DNA of 64,000 nt from Adiantum capillus-veneris (lineage: Eukaryota; Streptophyta; Polypodiopsida; Polypodiales; Pteridaceae): contig CM043953.1 of assembly GCA_014529385.2 (NCBI GenBank), positions 74,508,872-74,572,871 of the forward strand, read 5' to 3'. The translations under genes and the position numbers were made by a program. This document shows, one piece after another, positions 11,617 to 23,749 of the stretch (position 1 is its first letter; each line of letters starts with the position of its first letter). The notes under the pieces are model-generated. The model was not told the DNA's origin. It searched no databases and saw only the letters and a list, made by a program, of their open reading frames with translations.

Positions 11617-14600
11617 TTACTCTTGGGAAGCATTGTAAGCATTGACAAGGTTTAGGTTATCCTTTAATTGTATGCCTTGCATCCATCTAGCATCTTCAAA
11701 AGGATAATTCTTAAACTTAATAAGATATCGTCGGATACTCTTACCGCCGCTTAGTACCATGTCTTCATGTCGGAGAATGGACTCGGGCTGCAGCACCTCC
11801 TCTTGGTCCTCGATCTCCGGTGGGTCTTCAATAGTTGGTTCTTGAGGTGGCTCTCCTTTGTAAGGCTTTAATAGGCTCACATGGAAAGCATTGTGTATGA
11901 GCCAATGATTGGGCAACTTGAGTTGATAGGCCATCTCATTGATTGGCCTAAGAATCTGGAAGGGACCATAGTACCTTTTTGCTAGCTTAGCATAGTACTT
12001 TTGGTGGCCCGTAGGATTCTTGCTCGTCGTGTGCCTTAATCGAGCCTTGGAAAACTTTAATAAGACCCAATCATTTTCTTTAAAGGCTTGGGCTCTTCTG
12101 TGCTTGTCAACAGCAGCCTTTTGCCTTTGCTGTGAGATAGAGATAGCATCCTTAATCTTCTGAAAAGATTCTTGTAGGTCTCGGCTATACTCATCTGCAG
12201 CGAAGATCTTCCCATGTACCTTAAGTAGCAAGGAACTTTTTGATCTCCCCTCTATTACCTCGCAAGGTGCTTTTCCCGTGGAAGTATGTACAGTGTTATT
12301 GTAAGCATACTCAAATAAGGGTAAGTACTTCTCCCATTGGGATCTTTGATCTACTTCCGAATGGTTAGGTTAGATATTTCACTTTGGCCATCCGTTTGTG
12401 GATGATAGGCCAAAGAGAAGTTTAGCCTTGTCCTTAAATTCTCAAAGAGACCCTTCCAGAAATTACTGGTCATTCTAGGATCTCTATCCGACACTATGGA
12501 CATTGGCAAGCCATGGTACTTGAAAATTTGTGAAATGAAGAGGGTTGCCATTTGATGGGCTTTGATAGTCTTTTTGATGGCTATAAAATGAGCTTGTTTA
12601 CTGAACCTGTCTACTATCGTCCATATTCCCGTATTCCCATGGATAGACTTAGGCAATCCAAAGATAAAATCCATGGATATGCTCTCCCATGGTGAATTAG
12701 GGATTGGTAAGGGTTGAAGCAATCCAAGTTGCTTCCCTCTATCAAATTTTGTCTTTTGGCATACCACACATTTAGAAACATACTCTTGTATGTTCACTTT
12801 CATGGTAGGCCAATAGAAATATGTTTCAATTCCCTTTAAGGTAGACTGAATCCCTCTATGCTCCGCATAAGGTGGAGCATGAGATTCATACATTACTTTC
12901 TCACATAGTGAGTTAGTAACACATAGTCTATTGCCATAGAGAAGATAACCATCTTGTAAAGTAAATGGTTCTTCTTTCTTCCCTAATGCAAGGGCTGAAA
13001 TCACATCTCTAAAATCGGGATCAATAGCATACTCATCTATCATTGAAGATAGATCATTGTGAGTTGCTATGGAAACCGCATTCACTCTCGGCCGTCTTGA
13101 GAGTGCATCAGCTACTTGATTATGCTTGCCAACAATGTGAGCAATATGAAAATGAAATTGCGAAAGGAAATTTTCCCACCTCATTTGTTTGTCGGAGAGC
13201 TTGGTCTGCGTTATGAAGTACTTAAGACTTTGGTGATCCGTTCGCAGAATGAAAGGAGTCCCCAATAAATAGTGCTTCCATGAGTCTAAGGCATGTATAA
13301 CTGCAAGGAGTTCCTTTTCATATATGCCTAAATCTTGCTCAACAGGGTCGAGCCTTCGACTCTCATAGCCTATGGCATGCCCTTCTTGGAGCAAAACAGC
13401 TCCAAGGCAATCACCACAAGCATCACATTGGACCTCAAATGGTTTTGAGAGATCCTGTAGTGTAAGCACAGGTTGAGAGATAAGCTTTTCGAAAGCATTG
13501 TTCTCCTTAGAAGACCATGTATACCTAACGCTTTTCTTTGTTAGGTCATGTAATGGTCCCGCAATTTGTGAGAACTTTTCTATGAAGCGTCCATAGTATG
13601 CACACATACCTATAAAGCTTCTTAGTTCATGAAGATTCCTTGGTTTAGGCCATCCTTTTATTACCTCTAACTTTGATGGATCCATTTGGATGCCATCTTG
13701 AGAGATAATGTGACCTAAATACTGAATCTCTTGCAAGAAAAAATCACTTTTTTCGATTAACATAAAGTTTATTCTCTCTTAAAACTTGAAATATTACCTG
13801 AAGGTGTTGCTTGTGTTCATCTAATGAATTAGAGTAGATGATAATATCATCAAAGAACACTCCAGTGAAGGTTCGATGAGGTCGGAACAGCTTCTCCATC
13901 AAGCGGTTGAATGTGGCTGGTGCATTGGTCAAGCCAAAAGGCATGACAATGTATTCGTAAAGACCAAATGTGGTGCGAAATGCGGTCTTTACAATGTCTT
14001 GATCAACTATCCTTATTTGATGATAGCCACATTTTAGGTCAATCCTACTGAAGTAGGTCGATCCTTGTAGCTTATCAAATAGGTCTTCTACCCGTGGAAC
14101 GCGAAACCTATTTTTGATAGTGATCCTATTTAGTGCTCTATAGTCGACACACATACGATATGTGTCGTCTTTCTTTTGCACTAATAGCAGAGGTGAGCAA
14201 AATGGAGATGAGCTAGGCCTAACCATGCCCTTCTCAACTAACTCATGTACTTGCCGTATAATCTCCTCTTGTTGAGCTTGAGAAACTCTATAAGGAGGTT
14301 TGTTAGGCGGTGAACTTCCTGGAAGCAATTCAATTGCATGGTCATCATTACCTCGTTTAGGAGGTAGCTCACAAGGGATGTCGTCAATAAAAACATCTTG
14401 AAACCCCTTGAGAAAATTGGATAGCTCTAATTCCTTTTGGTTGCTTTTATTTTCTTTTGCTAAAGCATTAGGTTCATGTTGAGAATCTTTAACAAAAATC
14501 ATGTACACGGAAATAGAGCTCTTTATTGACTTGTTGAAAGCTGGTGTATGTACAATGGAGATAGTGTTACCCATTTCCTTAGCATCTATATACATGTCTT

Positions 14601-15000
14601 TTTCCCTGAACTTAAAGGAGATTCTCCTTTCAGGAAATTTAACATTGGCAGCGAGGCGGTCAAACCATGGTGCCCCTAGGATTACATCCTCATGTTTGAG
14701 AGGAGAGATAAAAAAGTCTTCTTTGTCCACATAGCTTTGAACATGAAGCCTCAATTTCTCGATTAAGGGAGTGATTGAAGCTTCTTGCTCCTTGAAAGCA
14801 CTATCTGCGGGTAGGACATATCCCATCTCGTAGGCTTGTATGCCTAGCTTGGTGGCCAACTCTATAGATATAAAATTGTGAGTAGAACCAGGGTCAAAGA
14901 GAATAAAAGCATCATGTTCTCTTACCTTTCCCCAAGCATGGCATAGAGGAGATCCTTTGTGGTGAGTTTGGTGAGTCTCCTCCTCTTGGATTTCAACCAA
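11617..15000 (-). pseudogene. pol: Gypsy-1 pol: protease, RT, RNase H, integrase, chromodomain-like end
   Basis: On the minus strand the protease comes first, with FDPGSTHNFIS near 14890 (DPG in place of the usual DSG/DTG). The reverse transcriptase follows, with VDYRALN, IDLKCGYHQI and FFDDIIIYS. RNase H has TDHQSL and ADALSRRP. The integrase has a zinc-binding HHCC region, MDFIFGLP, SDRDPRM and HPQTDGQSE. The last part (12231-11617) has the integrase C-terminus and a chromodomain-like YLIKFKNYPFEDARWM, as in chromoviruses. A one-base shift in an A run near 13750 separates RT from RNase H, and an indel near 12355 separates the integrase core from its C-terminus. Confidence 0.93.
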
Positions 15001-15004
15001 GGAA

Positions 15005-16261
15005 GCTCTAGGAGGATCTTGACGGTTGTTCTTTTGGGGACAAGTGTGGTACGCATGCCCTTGTTCGCCGCACTTGAAGCACCAGTTATCCTTGCGATAA
15101 TGCTCAAGCTCTTCAGGAGAGAGTTTGTTCTTACCTTTGTAAACTCCCTTCTCTTTAGCTTTGTTGGAGTTGCCCTTAGGAGACTTTTGGACATTGTCCT
15201 TCCCCTTAGGCTCATTGGAACCCTTGTTTTCTGTGGGCTTATTACTTCTTTTAGCCCCCGTTTGGAAATTGATTCAAGGGGCCACCATAGTATGGTGTAT
15301 TACTACCGATATGGTACGTGCATAGCTACATGGCGTAGCTTAGAGGACTCCGTGAAGCCCTCATCTCCAAACGCCGCATCGAACTGTTGGATAAAGGCCA
15401 AGACTTTGTCCGTAGCACCAAAGGTGTCATCATAGGTAAGGAAAGAGATGCTCTTCCCTCCCTCTTTGAATGTCTTCAACTTGGACGACCTCTTCCATAC
15501 GGCATAGGATTTTCTATGGCCTCTTCTTTTTGATGGTTCAAAGGTTGCTCACTTTCTTCAGAAGGTGAAGAATTTGAAGAAGGTGGAGAAGAGGGTGACC
15601 TCTTTCTCGCCTTTTTCTTGTCTTGATCTTCGGCGTCTTCACCATCACTTTCATAAGAGGAAGAGGATGAAGAATATGGAGAAGAGGGTGTCCTCTTTCT
15701 CGCCTTTTTCTTCTCTTGATTTTTATCATCCCTCTTTGAATTATGATGTGGAGAAGAGTTCGATGGTCTTCTCCGCTTTGCTGGTGATGGAGAGCGTTTA
15801 GCCCGCCGTCTTCGTGGAGCCATCTCCGTCGAGGTGGCGGGAGACTCACTTCTTTCTCGTTCCTTCGGTGGAGGCTCTTGAGTTCTCCTTTGGGAAGGAG
15901 ATGCATCATCAAGAAGTAAATTCTTGAGCCCTTCATATGGATTCTCTTCTTCTTCCCGAATCGGAGAGAGACCTCTTTTGGGAGTCTCACAAGGAGGCTT
16001 CCTAGGTGTTCTCTCGTCATGGTGATGAGCTTGGAGAATCCCGTGAGCACGGAGCTTCCGTTACACTTCACTTTGGAGAGATGGATTTCCTATGGCTTGT
16101 TGAAGCCTAGAAACAAGATAGTTAACAAGCATCGGAGCATCATTAGTAGCTTGCTCATTAGCAAAATCAAAGTTATCAACATTAATTTCACTCTCTTTAC
16201 TATTGTCAGCCATTCTAACAACTTTAGGTGTAAACTTTTTAGGTGTACTTTGGCACTTCAA
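15005..16261 (-). pseudogene. gag: Gypsy-1 gag, deleted and frameshifted
   Basis: The reading starts near the ATG at 16261 (MKCQSTPKKFTPK), changes frame near 16061, and continues through an Arg/Ser/Pro-rich region with repeated SPSSPPSS-like blocks (15823-15476). After another shift at 15476 comes the gag core segment FLTYDDTFGATDKVLAF (about 15460-15330). A stop and an apparent deletion follow, then the CCHC zinc knuckle CFKCGEQGHAYHTC (15040-15082). Much of the gag core between about 15320 and 15200 looks missing compared with a normal Gypsy gag. The SR-rich N-terminal part is unusual but may be usual for this family. Confidence 0.8.
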
Positions 16262-16615
16262 GCCCTAGTTACTACTCCTCTTTACCCCTTTAGAAAAAGC
16301 ACTCAAGCTACTGTACCCGTGGCTCGAATACCATTAATTGCAAAGAATAGAAGAGAGGGTCTTTCAACACCAAAACAGCACCGGCTCCTGTCAAGCTTCT
16401 AATAGCTCAATAGTGGTGAAGCCGTAGGCAAGCCCCGTAGGACTCCACTATTAAGACCATAGCTCTTGACGGTGATGCCCCGTTAACTGCACGAAGGTAG
16501 GCGCACTGCAAGGATGAAAAATACCTATTCTACTTACTCACAGGCAATTAATAATACCAACTATTCATAGCTAGCTTGAGGACCTCCCTTCTTGAGCAAG
16601 AAAAGAGAAACCTTG

Positions 16616-16629
16616 TGCTCTGATACCAA
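16616..16629 (-). other. Gypsy-1 primer binding site
   Basis: On the minus strand this reads TTGGTATCAGAGCA and abuts the 5' LTR. It is the initiator-Met tRNA type. Confidence 0.95.
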
Positions 16630-18233
16630 TGTAACATTTAATGGCCTAAAAACTTGTGTGTAGAGGAAATTAACATGAACATAGTGGGTATTTCATTAGA
16701 ATAGATTCCTAATGAGAATTACAAGAGTGCTTGGGTGGAGAGAGCAACAAAAAGCATAACACCTAGTTAGATAGCATGAACAATACTTTCAAAAGAGAGA
16801 AAAATTAAGCTATTGACAACAGTTGAGGACCGGATTTGCATGGAGCCGGTCCCCCCTCCAAAAGGCTTTGTATTATGGTTTCTCCCATCAAGAGAGACAT
16901 TGTACAATACAATTCTTTGTGTTCCTTAAAGACTAGCTAGTGCAATGAAGATGAAAGCTTCATGCACTAAGCAAAACACTTAGCAAACACAACTTAAATT
17001 ATCCCAAGTCTCAGACCCAAGACTTCACACACCTTCGAAGATGGTGAGAGCTAGCAGAGTATGAGAGTAGATAGAGAGGAAGAAGGAGTATCTTACGAGA
17101 AAGATGTACATCTCCTCACATAATCACTCATATTAGCATAGCTTAGCTTAGTAATTAGCTTGGTAGAGGAGATGAGCATGCATTGAAGCTTGGCTCTTGG
17201 TTGGATTTGCATCCACATGCCAAGAGTATGTCGATGTAGGCTTATATCTCACAAGCTTGGAGTAGGCCGTAATGAGCTCTCCATTAAAGCTTGGGAAGAG
17301 ATAGTCTTCTTTACTTCTCACATAGACTGTGTGAGTGTGTGTGTGTGTGTGGTAATACCTTGCAAAAATCAACCCCCTCCCTCTCTTGGGTGAGCCCTCT
17401 TGCTATTGGCTCTTGCTATCTCCCCATTGGACCTCCCCAAGTCAAGCCAATGATTATTAAGCAGCATAAGTGATAGCCTTTTGACATGTGTCCCCCTTTC
17501 CCCTTTTGTGAGAGCTTTAGGTAATTTAATTATTCAACTAAACTCTCATTGGACCCCTTTGCCTCCTGGCCAATAGGAATCAGGCAAGCCATTGGGCTGC
17601 TGAATGCTCATTGGACCCCTTGGGAGACTGTCCAATAGTCATCTAGGAGACTTAATTCTCATTGGTTCTTTTATTAAGTGTTTTCAAATTAATTAAACTA
17701 GATTTACTCTAGCCTAATTCTCATTGGTCCACCTCCAAGGCCATCCAATAGGAATTGGGTACACCTTGTGAGCATCTGACCTAGGGAGCTGACATGTGTC
17801 CCTCATTCCCTTTGTGTAAAGGGGGCTTGTGTGTGTGTGTGTGTGTGTGTGTGTGGCTTTCTCTCTCATCCCCTACATGCTAGGCTCGCCCCCTCCTATG
17901 TAGGGATATGCAAAGACGTTTTTGGACACACACCAAGCATCCAATTCCCCTATGGTTGACCTTTGGACACAACCTTTGAATTTTGGAACCTTAGCATTTT
18001 GGAAGTCTTAATGGGCTGAACCTTAGGGTCTTTTTAGCCCATTGTTGCACATGGATCTTTTGCAGATGGCCCCCCTTTGGATCCCTATTTTCCCCCCTTT
18101 GGATCCCTACTGTGTCCGATCTGCTAGCTTAAGCAATATTCTAGCTTTTTCTCCCCTGGCACTTTCCCATATTAAATGATCAGTTTAACATGAGAAAATC
18201 ATTTAGGAGAATTAGATATTGATTATTATAACA
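16630..18233 (-). repeat. Gypsy-1 5' LTR, intact
   Basis: This is 1604 bp, bounded by TGTAACA and ATAACA on the plus strand, next to the TGTAG duplication at 18234-18238. It holds the empty version of the Copia-1 target and two GT microsatellites (17335-17352, 17827-17855) that are longer than in the other LTR. Confidence 0.95.
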
Positions 18234-18415
18234 TGTAGTTGAGGGTGGAGATGGAGATTGAGGATCTACACCACTACACAATAGAGGGAAAAGGGCTATG
18301 GTGAGCTCTTGCGCGAGAGAGAGGGTGAGAGAGCTAGAGGAGCTCCAAATCTGTAGGCTGTGGCTTTCAGAGAGAGAAAAAGAAGCTAGTACTCAAGTAT
18401 AACCCACTAAACTTG

Positions 18416-18420
<5 letters not shown>

Positions 18421-18468
<48 letters not shown>
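18421..18468. repeat. (GA)n microsatellite
   Basis: A pure GA run of about 48 bp. Confidence 0.95.
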
Positions 18469-18472
<4 letters not shown>

Positions 18473-21400
18473 TCTGCAACACCTTCAACAGGCAGCGGGG
18501 GGAAGTGAAAAAAAATTCAAATCTACTAGGTGAGAGATGTACTAGGATCCACATGGGGGAATGTGGGACAATATTAGCAGCCAAAAGGCCACCTCCACGC
18601 AGTTAAGACTATATTCTTTCCCAACGTGAGTGGATCTAATGATTAGTATCTCCTTTTGGCCTATTTTCTTTCTTGTATAAAAAGAAATATGCATTTTCAG
18701 GCCTAGCCCATTAGCTTGGTCAACGTTTGATTAGCACTTTAACCATTTCACTAAACGTCCAAATAAAAGGGCCCAAGAAGACCCCAAACAAGTCCTAATG
18801 ATTTGGTCGATACTCCAGATCTTAAGGGGTTGTGTGTGTGTGTGTGTGTGTTGGGCATGGTCTTTGTCCTATGCACCAGCTTATGTTGTGCATCTTCTCT
18901 TGTCAAGGCAAAGCCTATGTGCCATCTAGTCATGTGACTTCCATGTGAGCATGATGAGGTGCAGCCCCTCCTTTGTAGGGGCTAAGTTTGGGGGTACCTT
19001 GGAGCCTTGAACATACATGTTACATCCTTGACCTACCTACTAGATGTCTTGCTACTTCTACTTAAGTAGTTGTCTCTTGTTTACACTTCTTGAGAGTTCA
19101 TTTCAATAATCAAGTTTAGTTTTATTTTGGTTATCCTCCGTGCTGCACTAATTAAGCCTCCCTAGACTAACCCCTATTATTGTCAACTCTCGCTAGGGAC
19201 TCCACCTATACATGAGACATTGAAGGTTTGACTCTCCATCTACTTAGAATGGGATAAGTTCCTCTAAAGTGGTTGTCCTACTATGGCTAATCCTACATAA
19301 GAACTATGGATAGGAGCCACAACCAAAGGGCTAGAGTTTAAGGTGTCAATCGAACATAGAGGACATCTTGCACCTCTTAATTATGTTCTACAAAACCAAT
19401 CATTGGATAACCTCCCCTTAAAGAGTAAATCCTTTGATTGCGTCTTATCATAAAAACACCTGGTTTGGGACCTTAATGGTCTCAATCATGAGATATAAGA
19501 TTTGAAATGGAGTCTTTTTTCTATATATCCTTAAAATATTTAGCAAATTGTATGTATTTGACCATGTAATGTCAGATTTAGACTATGTTTGGTCATCCAT
19601 CCAAAGCATTATCAGATAAAAAAGATTCAAGAAACGAATAGCAATTCTTTGGGACACTGCCTCCATTATAACATACTTTGCTTTACAATAGGTCTAAGCC
19701 ATATAGGAAGCAGTGTTCACAGAAAACCGGTCTTTAGTGTATTTTTAAAAAAAGAAAATTGAAAATTCCGGGTTAGTTTTGAGGGACGCCTTGATGGAAA
19801 CCGGCTAAATTTTGAGGATTTCAATGTAAAAACTAACAAAAACCGATTAAATTTCTTTAAAAATCGGTAGATTTTCGAAGCTCTCCTTTTTTCGATTCCA
19901 TTGGTTCCTAAAAAAGTTTTTGGTAAACACTAATGGGAAGAATACATGGAGCCCTTGGAGAATGGGTCACAATTAGATGGAAGAGGATGCCAAGAGGAAT
20001 TATGTCAAGAAGGAGGAGGCCATCATCAAACTACAAGGTGAGCTAGGGTGGTTTCTTATGTGTTTCTCACGATGCATTGGGTATGATTTTGGATAAAATG
20101 GATAGGGGAGCTATGACATGACCTAAGAACTTATATTTTCGTTTTTGCCACTTTGTGAACATGTAGAGTTGTGACGTTTTGAATCTTTCTATCTACTATA
20201 ACCTCAACCAAAATTATGGCCAAAAGAAAAGAGAAGCGTTGTATTGAGTGTCCATCATTTCAAAGCTAGAATGCAGAAAGGTAAAAAAATAAAAGAACAA
20301 GCTTCAATTTGACAAGTAAGAAAAGTTAAAGAGAAAAGGGAAGGAGGGCCAGTTTAAAGGAGATGGTATCCACAAGCTAGCAAAGGTAGAAGAGTGGGCA
20401 AGGCTCATTTTTATGGGTGACCCCAACCATTCACTCAAGGGATAAATTTTAGCCTATCTTTCCTCAAGCTAGATCTAAGGCAGGTTCACATTGCACCCGC
20501 CTGACCTCTTTTCGCTAATGTGGACCCAATGAACACAGGCGCCCTTGATACACTCATTCACATTGCCCAATTTCCATCGTTGTGCATTCTAAAGTGGTAT
20601 GCTCAGACAGGCCCAACTCTTTGTGTAGGTGTCCCGGCCTAACTAGCTTGATGGCTCAATGCAAAAACAACCAAACAACACCTTGATACTTGCAACAAAA
20701 AGTGCATAGGGTAATCTGCAACGTGTGAACCAATATCGTGGGCAGTCTCACCCTCTCTAGCTTTGCTTCTCTATGTGTGCAATCTGAATGGGACCTATGA
20801 GCTAAACTTAGAGGGGTTAAGAGAGCTACCAACATTTGTATGTCCTTCCAAAACTTGTTTCCAAACATTTGTATGTCCTTTAATCGTGTAGCACAAGAGG
20901 CACCAAGATGTTTAGAGCTTCCAAATGGGAAGTAGAGTGTCTTCTTGAAATCACGAGCTTTTTTCATAAGCTCCCCTACTAAATCTGTAACCTTGAAGGT
21001 GCCACATAAATAATGTATGCTTCAAGGAAAATCCTCGAAATGACCACATAATTTGAGTGTGGCTTCATGACTGTTGAGAGTGGCTCCATGGGGTTGTGAA
21101 AACTCTCATGCCACTCAAATGAAGGAACCATTATAGTAGCTCGATTGGCTAAAGCCCAGCGTGACGTCCGACTCTGCCCAATCTTAGCTGTGTGGAGCCT
21201 CAACTACGTGTGGTGACTTGATGGACCCAATTGGGGATGATGGACGAGGGAGCATAGTCATAACCCAATTTTTTCTTGTACTCACCATTCAGCTTGGCGT
21301 GGATGCACATACTGAGGTTGAGGGTTGGTAACGGGAGTGCTCCCCCTCAAGTCATATATGAGAGTATAGGCATGCATGCCTTGCACGGGGCACCATGCAT

Positions 21401-21821
21401 CGCAACACAACGAGTGGATAAGAACCATGACATGCAAGCATGTCAATGGTGGTGCCGGCCAATCAGTGGATGGCGTGGTCCAACTGCCAACTTCGGCGGT
21501 TCATATCTCACAAAGGATCTGGGTGCTCAAGCAGTCGTGTATCTCACCTTGAAGAAGACGACGAAGGCTGTTTTTACAGCTCAAGAAGCTCTTCAACCCG
21601 CGATTGAGGCGATCATAGTTGATGGCTGACACTTTGGTGAAAGCTCACATATGTCAAGTAGAGCCAACACGCGTCCAAGCGGGACTACAGGGAGATGCAT
21701 TCGAGGCATGAGATGCCTCCCCACTCAACATCACCCTATAAGACGCTTCCACACACTTTCGAGCATTCATTGCCTGGAACCTCCACGCTTATCTTTGTGA
21801 TCTCATTTTATTTTTTTGTGA

Positions 21822-21840
21822 TTTGATGCGAAGCATCAAA
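21822..21840. repeat. Short perfect hairpin
   Basis: TTTGATGC and GCATCAAA form 8-bp arms around a GAA loop. It is followed by AT-rich sequence and could fold in RNA, but it is not next to a gene. Confidence 0.6.
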
Positions 21841-21880
21841 TTAATTTTACAAAATTGTGCTCACACACCACACCTGCATG

Positions 21881-22016
21881 TCGTAGTGGTTGAACCATAG
21901 GAGACACGCTTAAAACCCGTGGCCTATACTAGGCAAGTGAATTTGTTTCTTTATTTGAATCATAGGAGACGCGGTTAAAACCCTTGGCCTATACTAGGCA
22001 AGTGAATTTGTTTCTT
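21881..22016 (+). repeat. tRNA-like (SINE-like) repeat with a 65-bp internal duplication
   Basis: TCGTAGTGGTTGAACC resembles a pol III A box. Downstream GCTTAAAACCC, and in the second copy CGGTTAAAACCC, resembles a B box. A block starting CATAGGAGAC and ending TTTGTTTCTT occurs at 21896-21952 and again at 21961-22016. The second copy keeps the better B box. No poly-A tail or clear target duplication was identified. Confidence 0.4.
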
Positions 22017-22438
22017 CACATGAAAGCTTTTTGAGTGGGGTGTCAAACAATGCTCGAAAAAAACCTAGGTTTAGTGTAACCCCGGGGACCTACAAATTTT
22101 TAGATCTACCTCTAAGTTTTACACTTGAAGGTGAGAAAACCTCCAAAAATTGAAAAAAATTAGTGTAAAAACCTTCAGATTTAGTCAATTTATCTCTATA
22201 GTTTATCTCTATTGTTTCTAACATGTAGGTTTGACAAGTTTTTGGAAAAAAGTATTTTTCGAGCACTGGTGCCAAATGAGGCAAGCATTTCAATTCCATA
22301 AAAGAAGGCAACAGACCATCCGCCTTGACTTGGATTTAAAGTTTAAACTCAGCAACTGGAGCCGTGGAGCCAAGTTGATTATAGAATACAAGAGCAGCTC
22401 GAAGCCTCGAACGAGCCTCGAGGGAATCGTGTCAGGCT

Positions 22439-22511
22439 CTCTCTCTCTCTCTCACGCGCGCGCGCGCTCTCTCTCTCTCTCACACACACACACACTCTCT
22501 CTCTCTCTCGC
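22439..22511. repeat. Compound CT/CG/CA microsatellite
   Basis: CT runs are broken by CGCGCGCGCG and CACACACACA. It is low-complexity sequence upstream of the transporter gene. Confidence 0.9.
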
Positions 22512-23108
22512 TCTCGGAGGGCCCGAGGGGTCGTCCGGCCATCTTGGCCTCTCTTTATCCGTTCTGACTCACGTTATGGAGGGAGCGAATTGCTCAACGT
22601 CGCCGCGTTCTACATTTACTGCCTGCATACATATGCATATATACGCCTACTCCTCTCGGTAGTTTTGACCTGCACAATCATACACGTCGAGAGCTCTATC
22701 TGCTAATGAGGACGATGATGATGATGGTGATGGGAGAGATATGCAGCAAGAATGTGAAGAAACCCTGCATTTCTTGCTGATTAATGTACTATCCTTCCCT
22801 CTACGCTTTGTGAGCATAGGAGCGATAAAGAAGGCTGCCATCCACTACTACCATTGGTAGATACAAAAGAAGCTTATGAACTCTTCAAGCTGCTGCCCAA
22901 GCAGCCCAATATGCATGCAAATAGGCAGAGTAGATAATAGTTTTGTGAGAGTTCTAGCTCATGAAGCTGCCCATGTCAGAGCTTAATTTGTTGTGTTAGA
23001 GCTCTCACATAATGCTTAGGCACCCACATGCATAGATTTAGAAGCAATGCAGTATGGTTATTATAGCTAAATCCGAAGCTTGGAGGCGATGCTGTAGTAC
23101 AATTCTGG

Positions 23109-23116
23109 CTATATAT
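23109..23116 (+). promoter_or_regulatory. Candidate TATA box of the ABCB gene
   Basis: CTATATAT lies about 107 bp before the proposed start codon at 23223, a plausible spacing for a short 5' leader. There is no transcript evidence. Confidence 0.3.
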
Positions 23117-23222
23117 CTGTCAAGTTAATAAGCTGTAATAGTTACAACGGCTTGCTGTCAGGTTGCGCTCTGCACGTTGCGTGTTTCTATTAGAGATAGA
23201 GAAGAAGAAGAAGAGAGGGATA

Positions 23223-23698
23223 ATGAAGGTGGAGAAGAAGAAGCAAGTAACATGGAAGTTCGGCGGCCCCTTTGGAAATGCAGATCGGTGGGATGTGCTG
23301 CTCATGGTGATAGGCTCCCTTGGAGCTCTCGTTGCCGGCTCCTCTCTTCCCTTTGCTGCCTTCGTCTTCGGGCATGTCTTGGACTCCATGGCCTTCTGGC
23401 CTGATTCCCACTCTCAGCTCTTCCACATGTCTCAGGCAAGACCTTATCATCCTCTATCTCTGATACCAAATACATTACTTTTTTTTTTCTTAATTATTGG
23501 CCTTCTTGACAATCCTTTTCGATGAACGTTGCTTTTTCTGTTTTTCCCATCCTCAACTGCTAGCATTAAATACTGACAGGAGAGTATTGACATGGCAGGC
23601 TGCACTACATTCGCTGTATGTGGGACTGGTCGCAGCTGTAGGATACTTCTTCCGTAAGTTCTCTCCATTGACAAGTGCTCTACGGGTCTGTGTGTGCG

Positions 23699-23749
<51 letters not shown>

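Larger units (their letters stand above)
4507..18233 (-). mobile_element. Gypsy-1, Ty3/Gypsy LTR retrotransposon (chromovirus-like), split by Copia-1
   Basis: The element is minus-strand. Its 5' LTR is at 16630-18233 and its 3' LTR at 4507-11252, the latter interrupted by Copia-1. A 5-bp duplication, TGTAG, flanks it exactly at 4502-4506 and 18234-18238. The LTRs start and end TG...CA. An initiator-Met primer site lies at 16616-16629. Gag, protease, reverse transcriptase, RNase H, integrase and a C-terminal chromodomain-like segment follow in the standard Gypsy order, with frameshifts and a gag deletion. Without Copia-1 the element is about 8.5 kb. It is not autonomous now, because gag and pol are both broken. 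Confidence 0.95.
18239..23108. other. Non-coding flank between Gypsy-1 and the ABCB gene
   Basis: I see no convincing gene. Short ORFs at 20656-20967, 20979-21203 and 21276-21629 have no family features. The stretch holds a GA tract (18421-18468), a GT run (18833-18851), a hairpin and duplicated tRNA-like repeat (21822-22016), a CT-rich stretch interrupted by CG and CA runs (22439-22511), and otherwise AT-rich sequence. Confidence 0.6.

Noticed and set aside
18191-18195. Right edge of Gypsy-1 at 18190 (TTTAACA)
   Set aside because: TGAGA does not match the left flank TGTAG. The edge at 18233 gives a perfect 5-bp duplication and agrees with the related LTR at 37099.
20656-21629. Three ORFs of 74-117 codons between Gypsy-1 and the ABCB gene
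   Set aside because: No motif, no consistent strand and no splice pattern. One contains a short duplicated word that explains the repeated KDIQM.
23163-23222. Longer N-terminus of the ABCB protein
   Set aside because: The frame is open upstream but begins with TTG. The ATG at 23223 is the first in-frame ATG and fits the usual family length.
23578-23598. Earlier start of ABCB exon 2 at the GACAG acceptor near 23578
   Set aside because: It would put exon 2 out of frame or add an in-frame TGA. The acceptor at 23598 restores the conserved reading frame.
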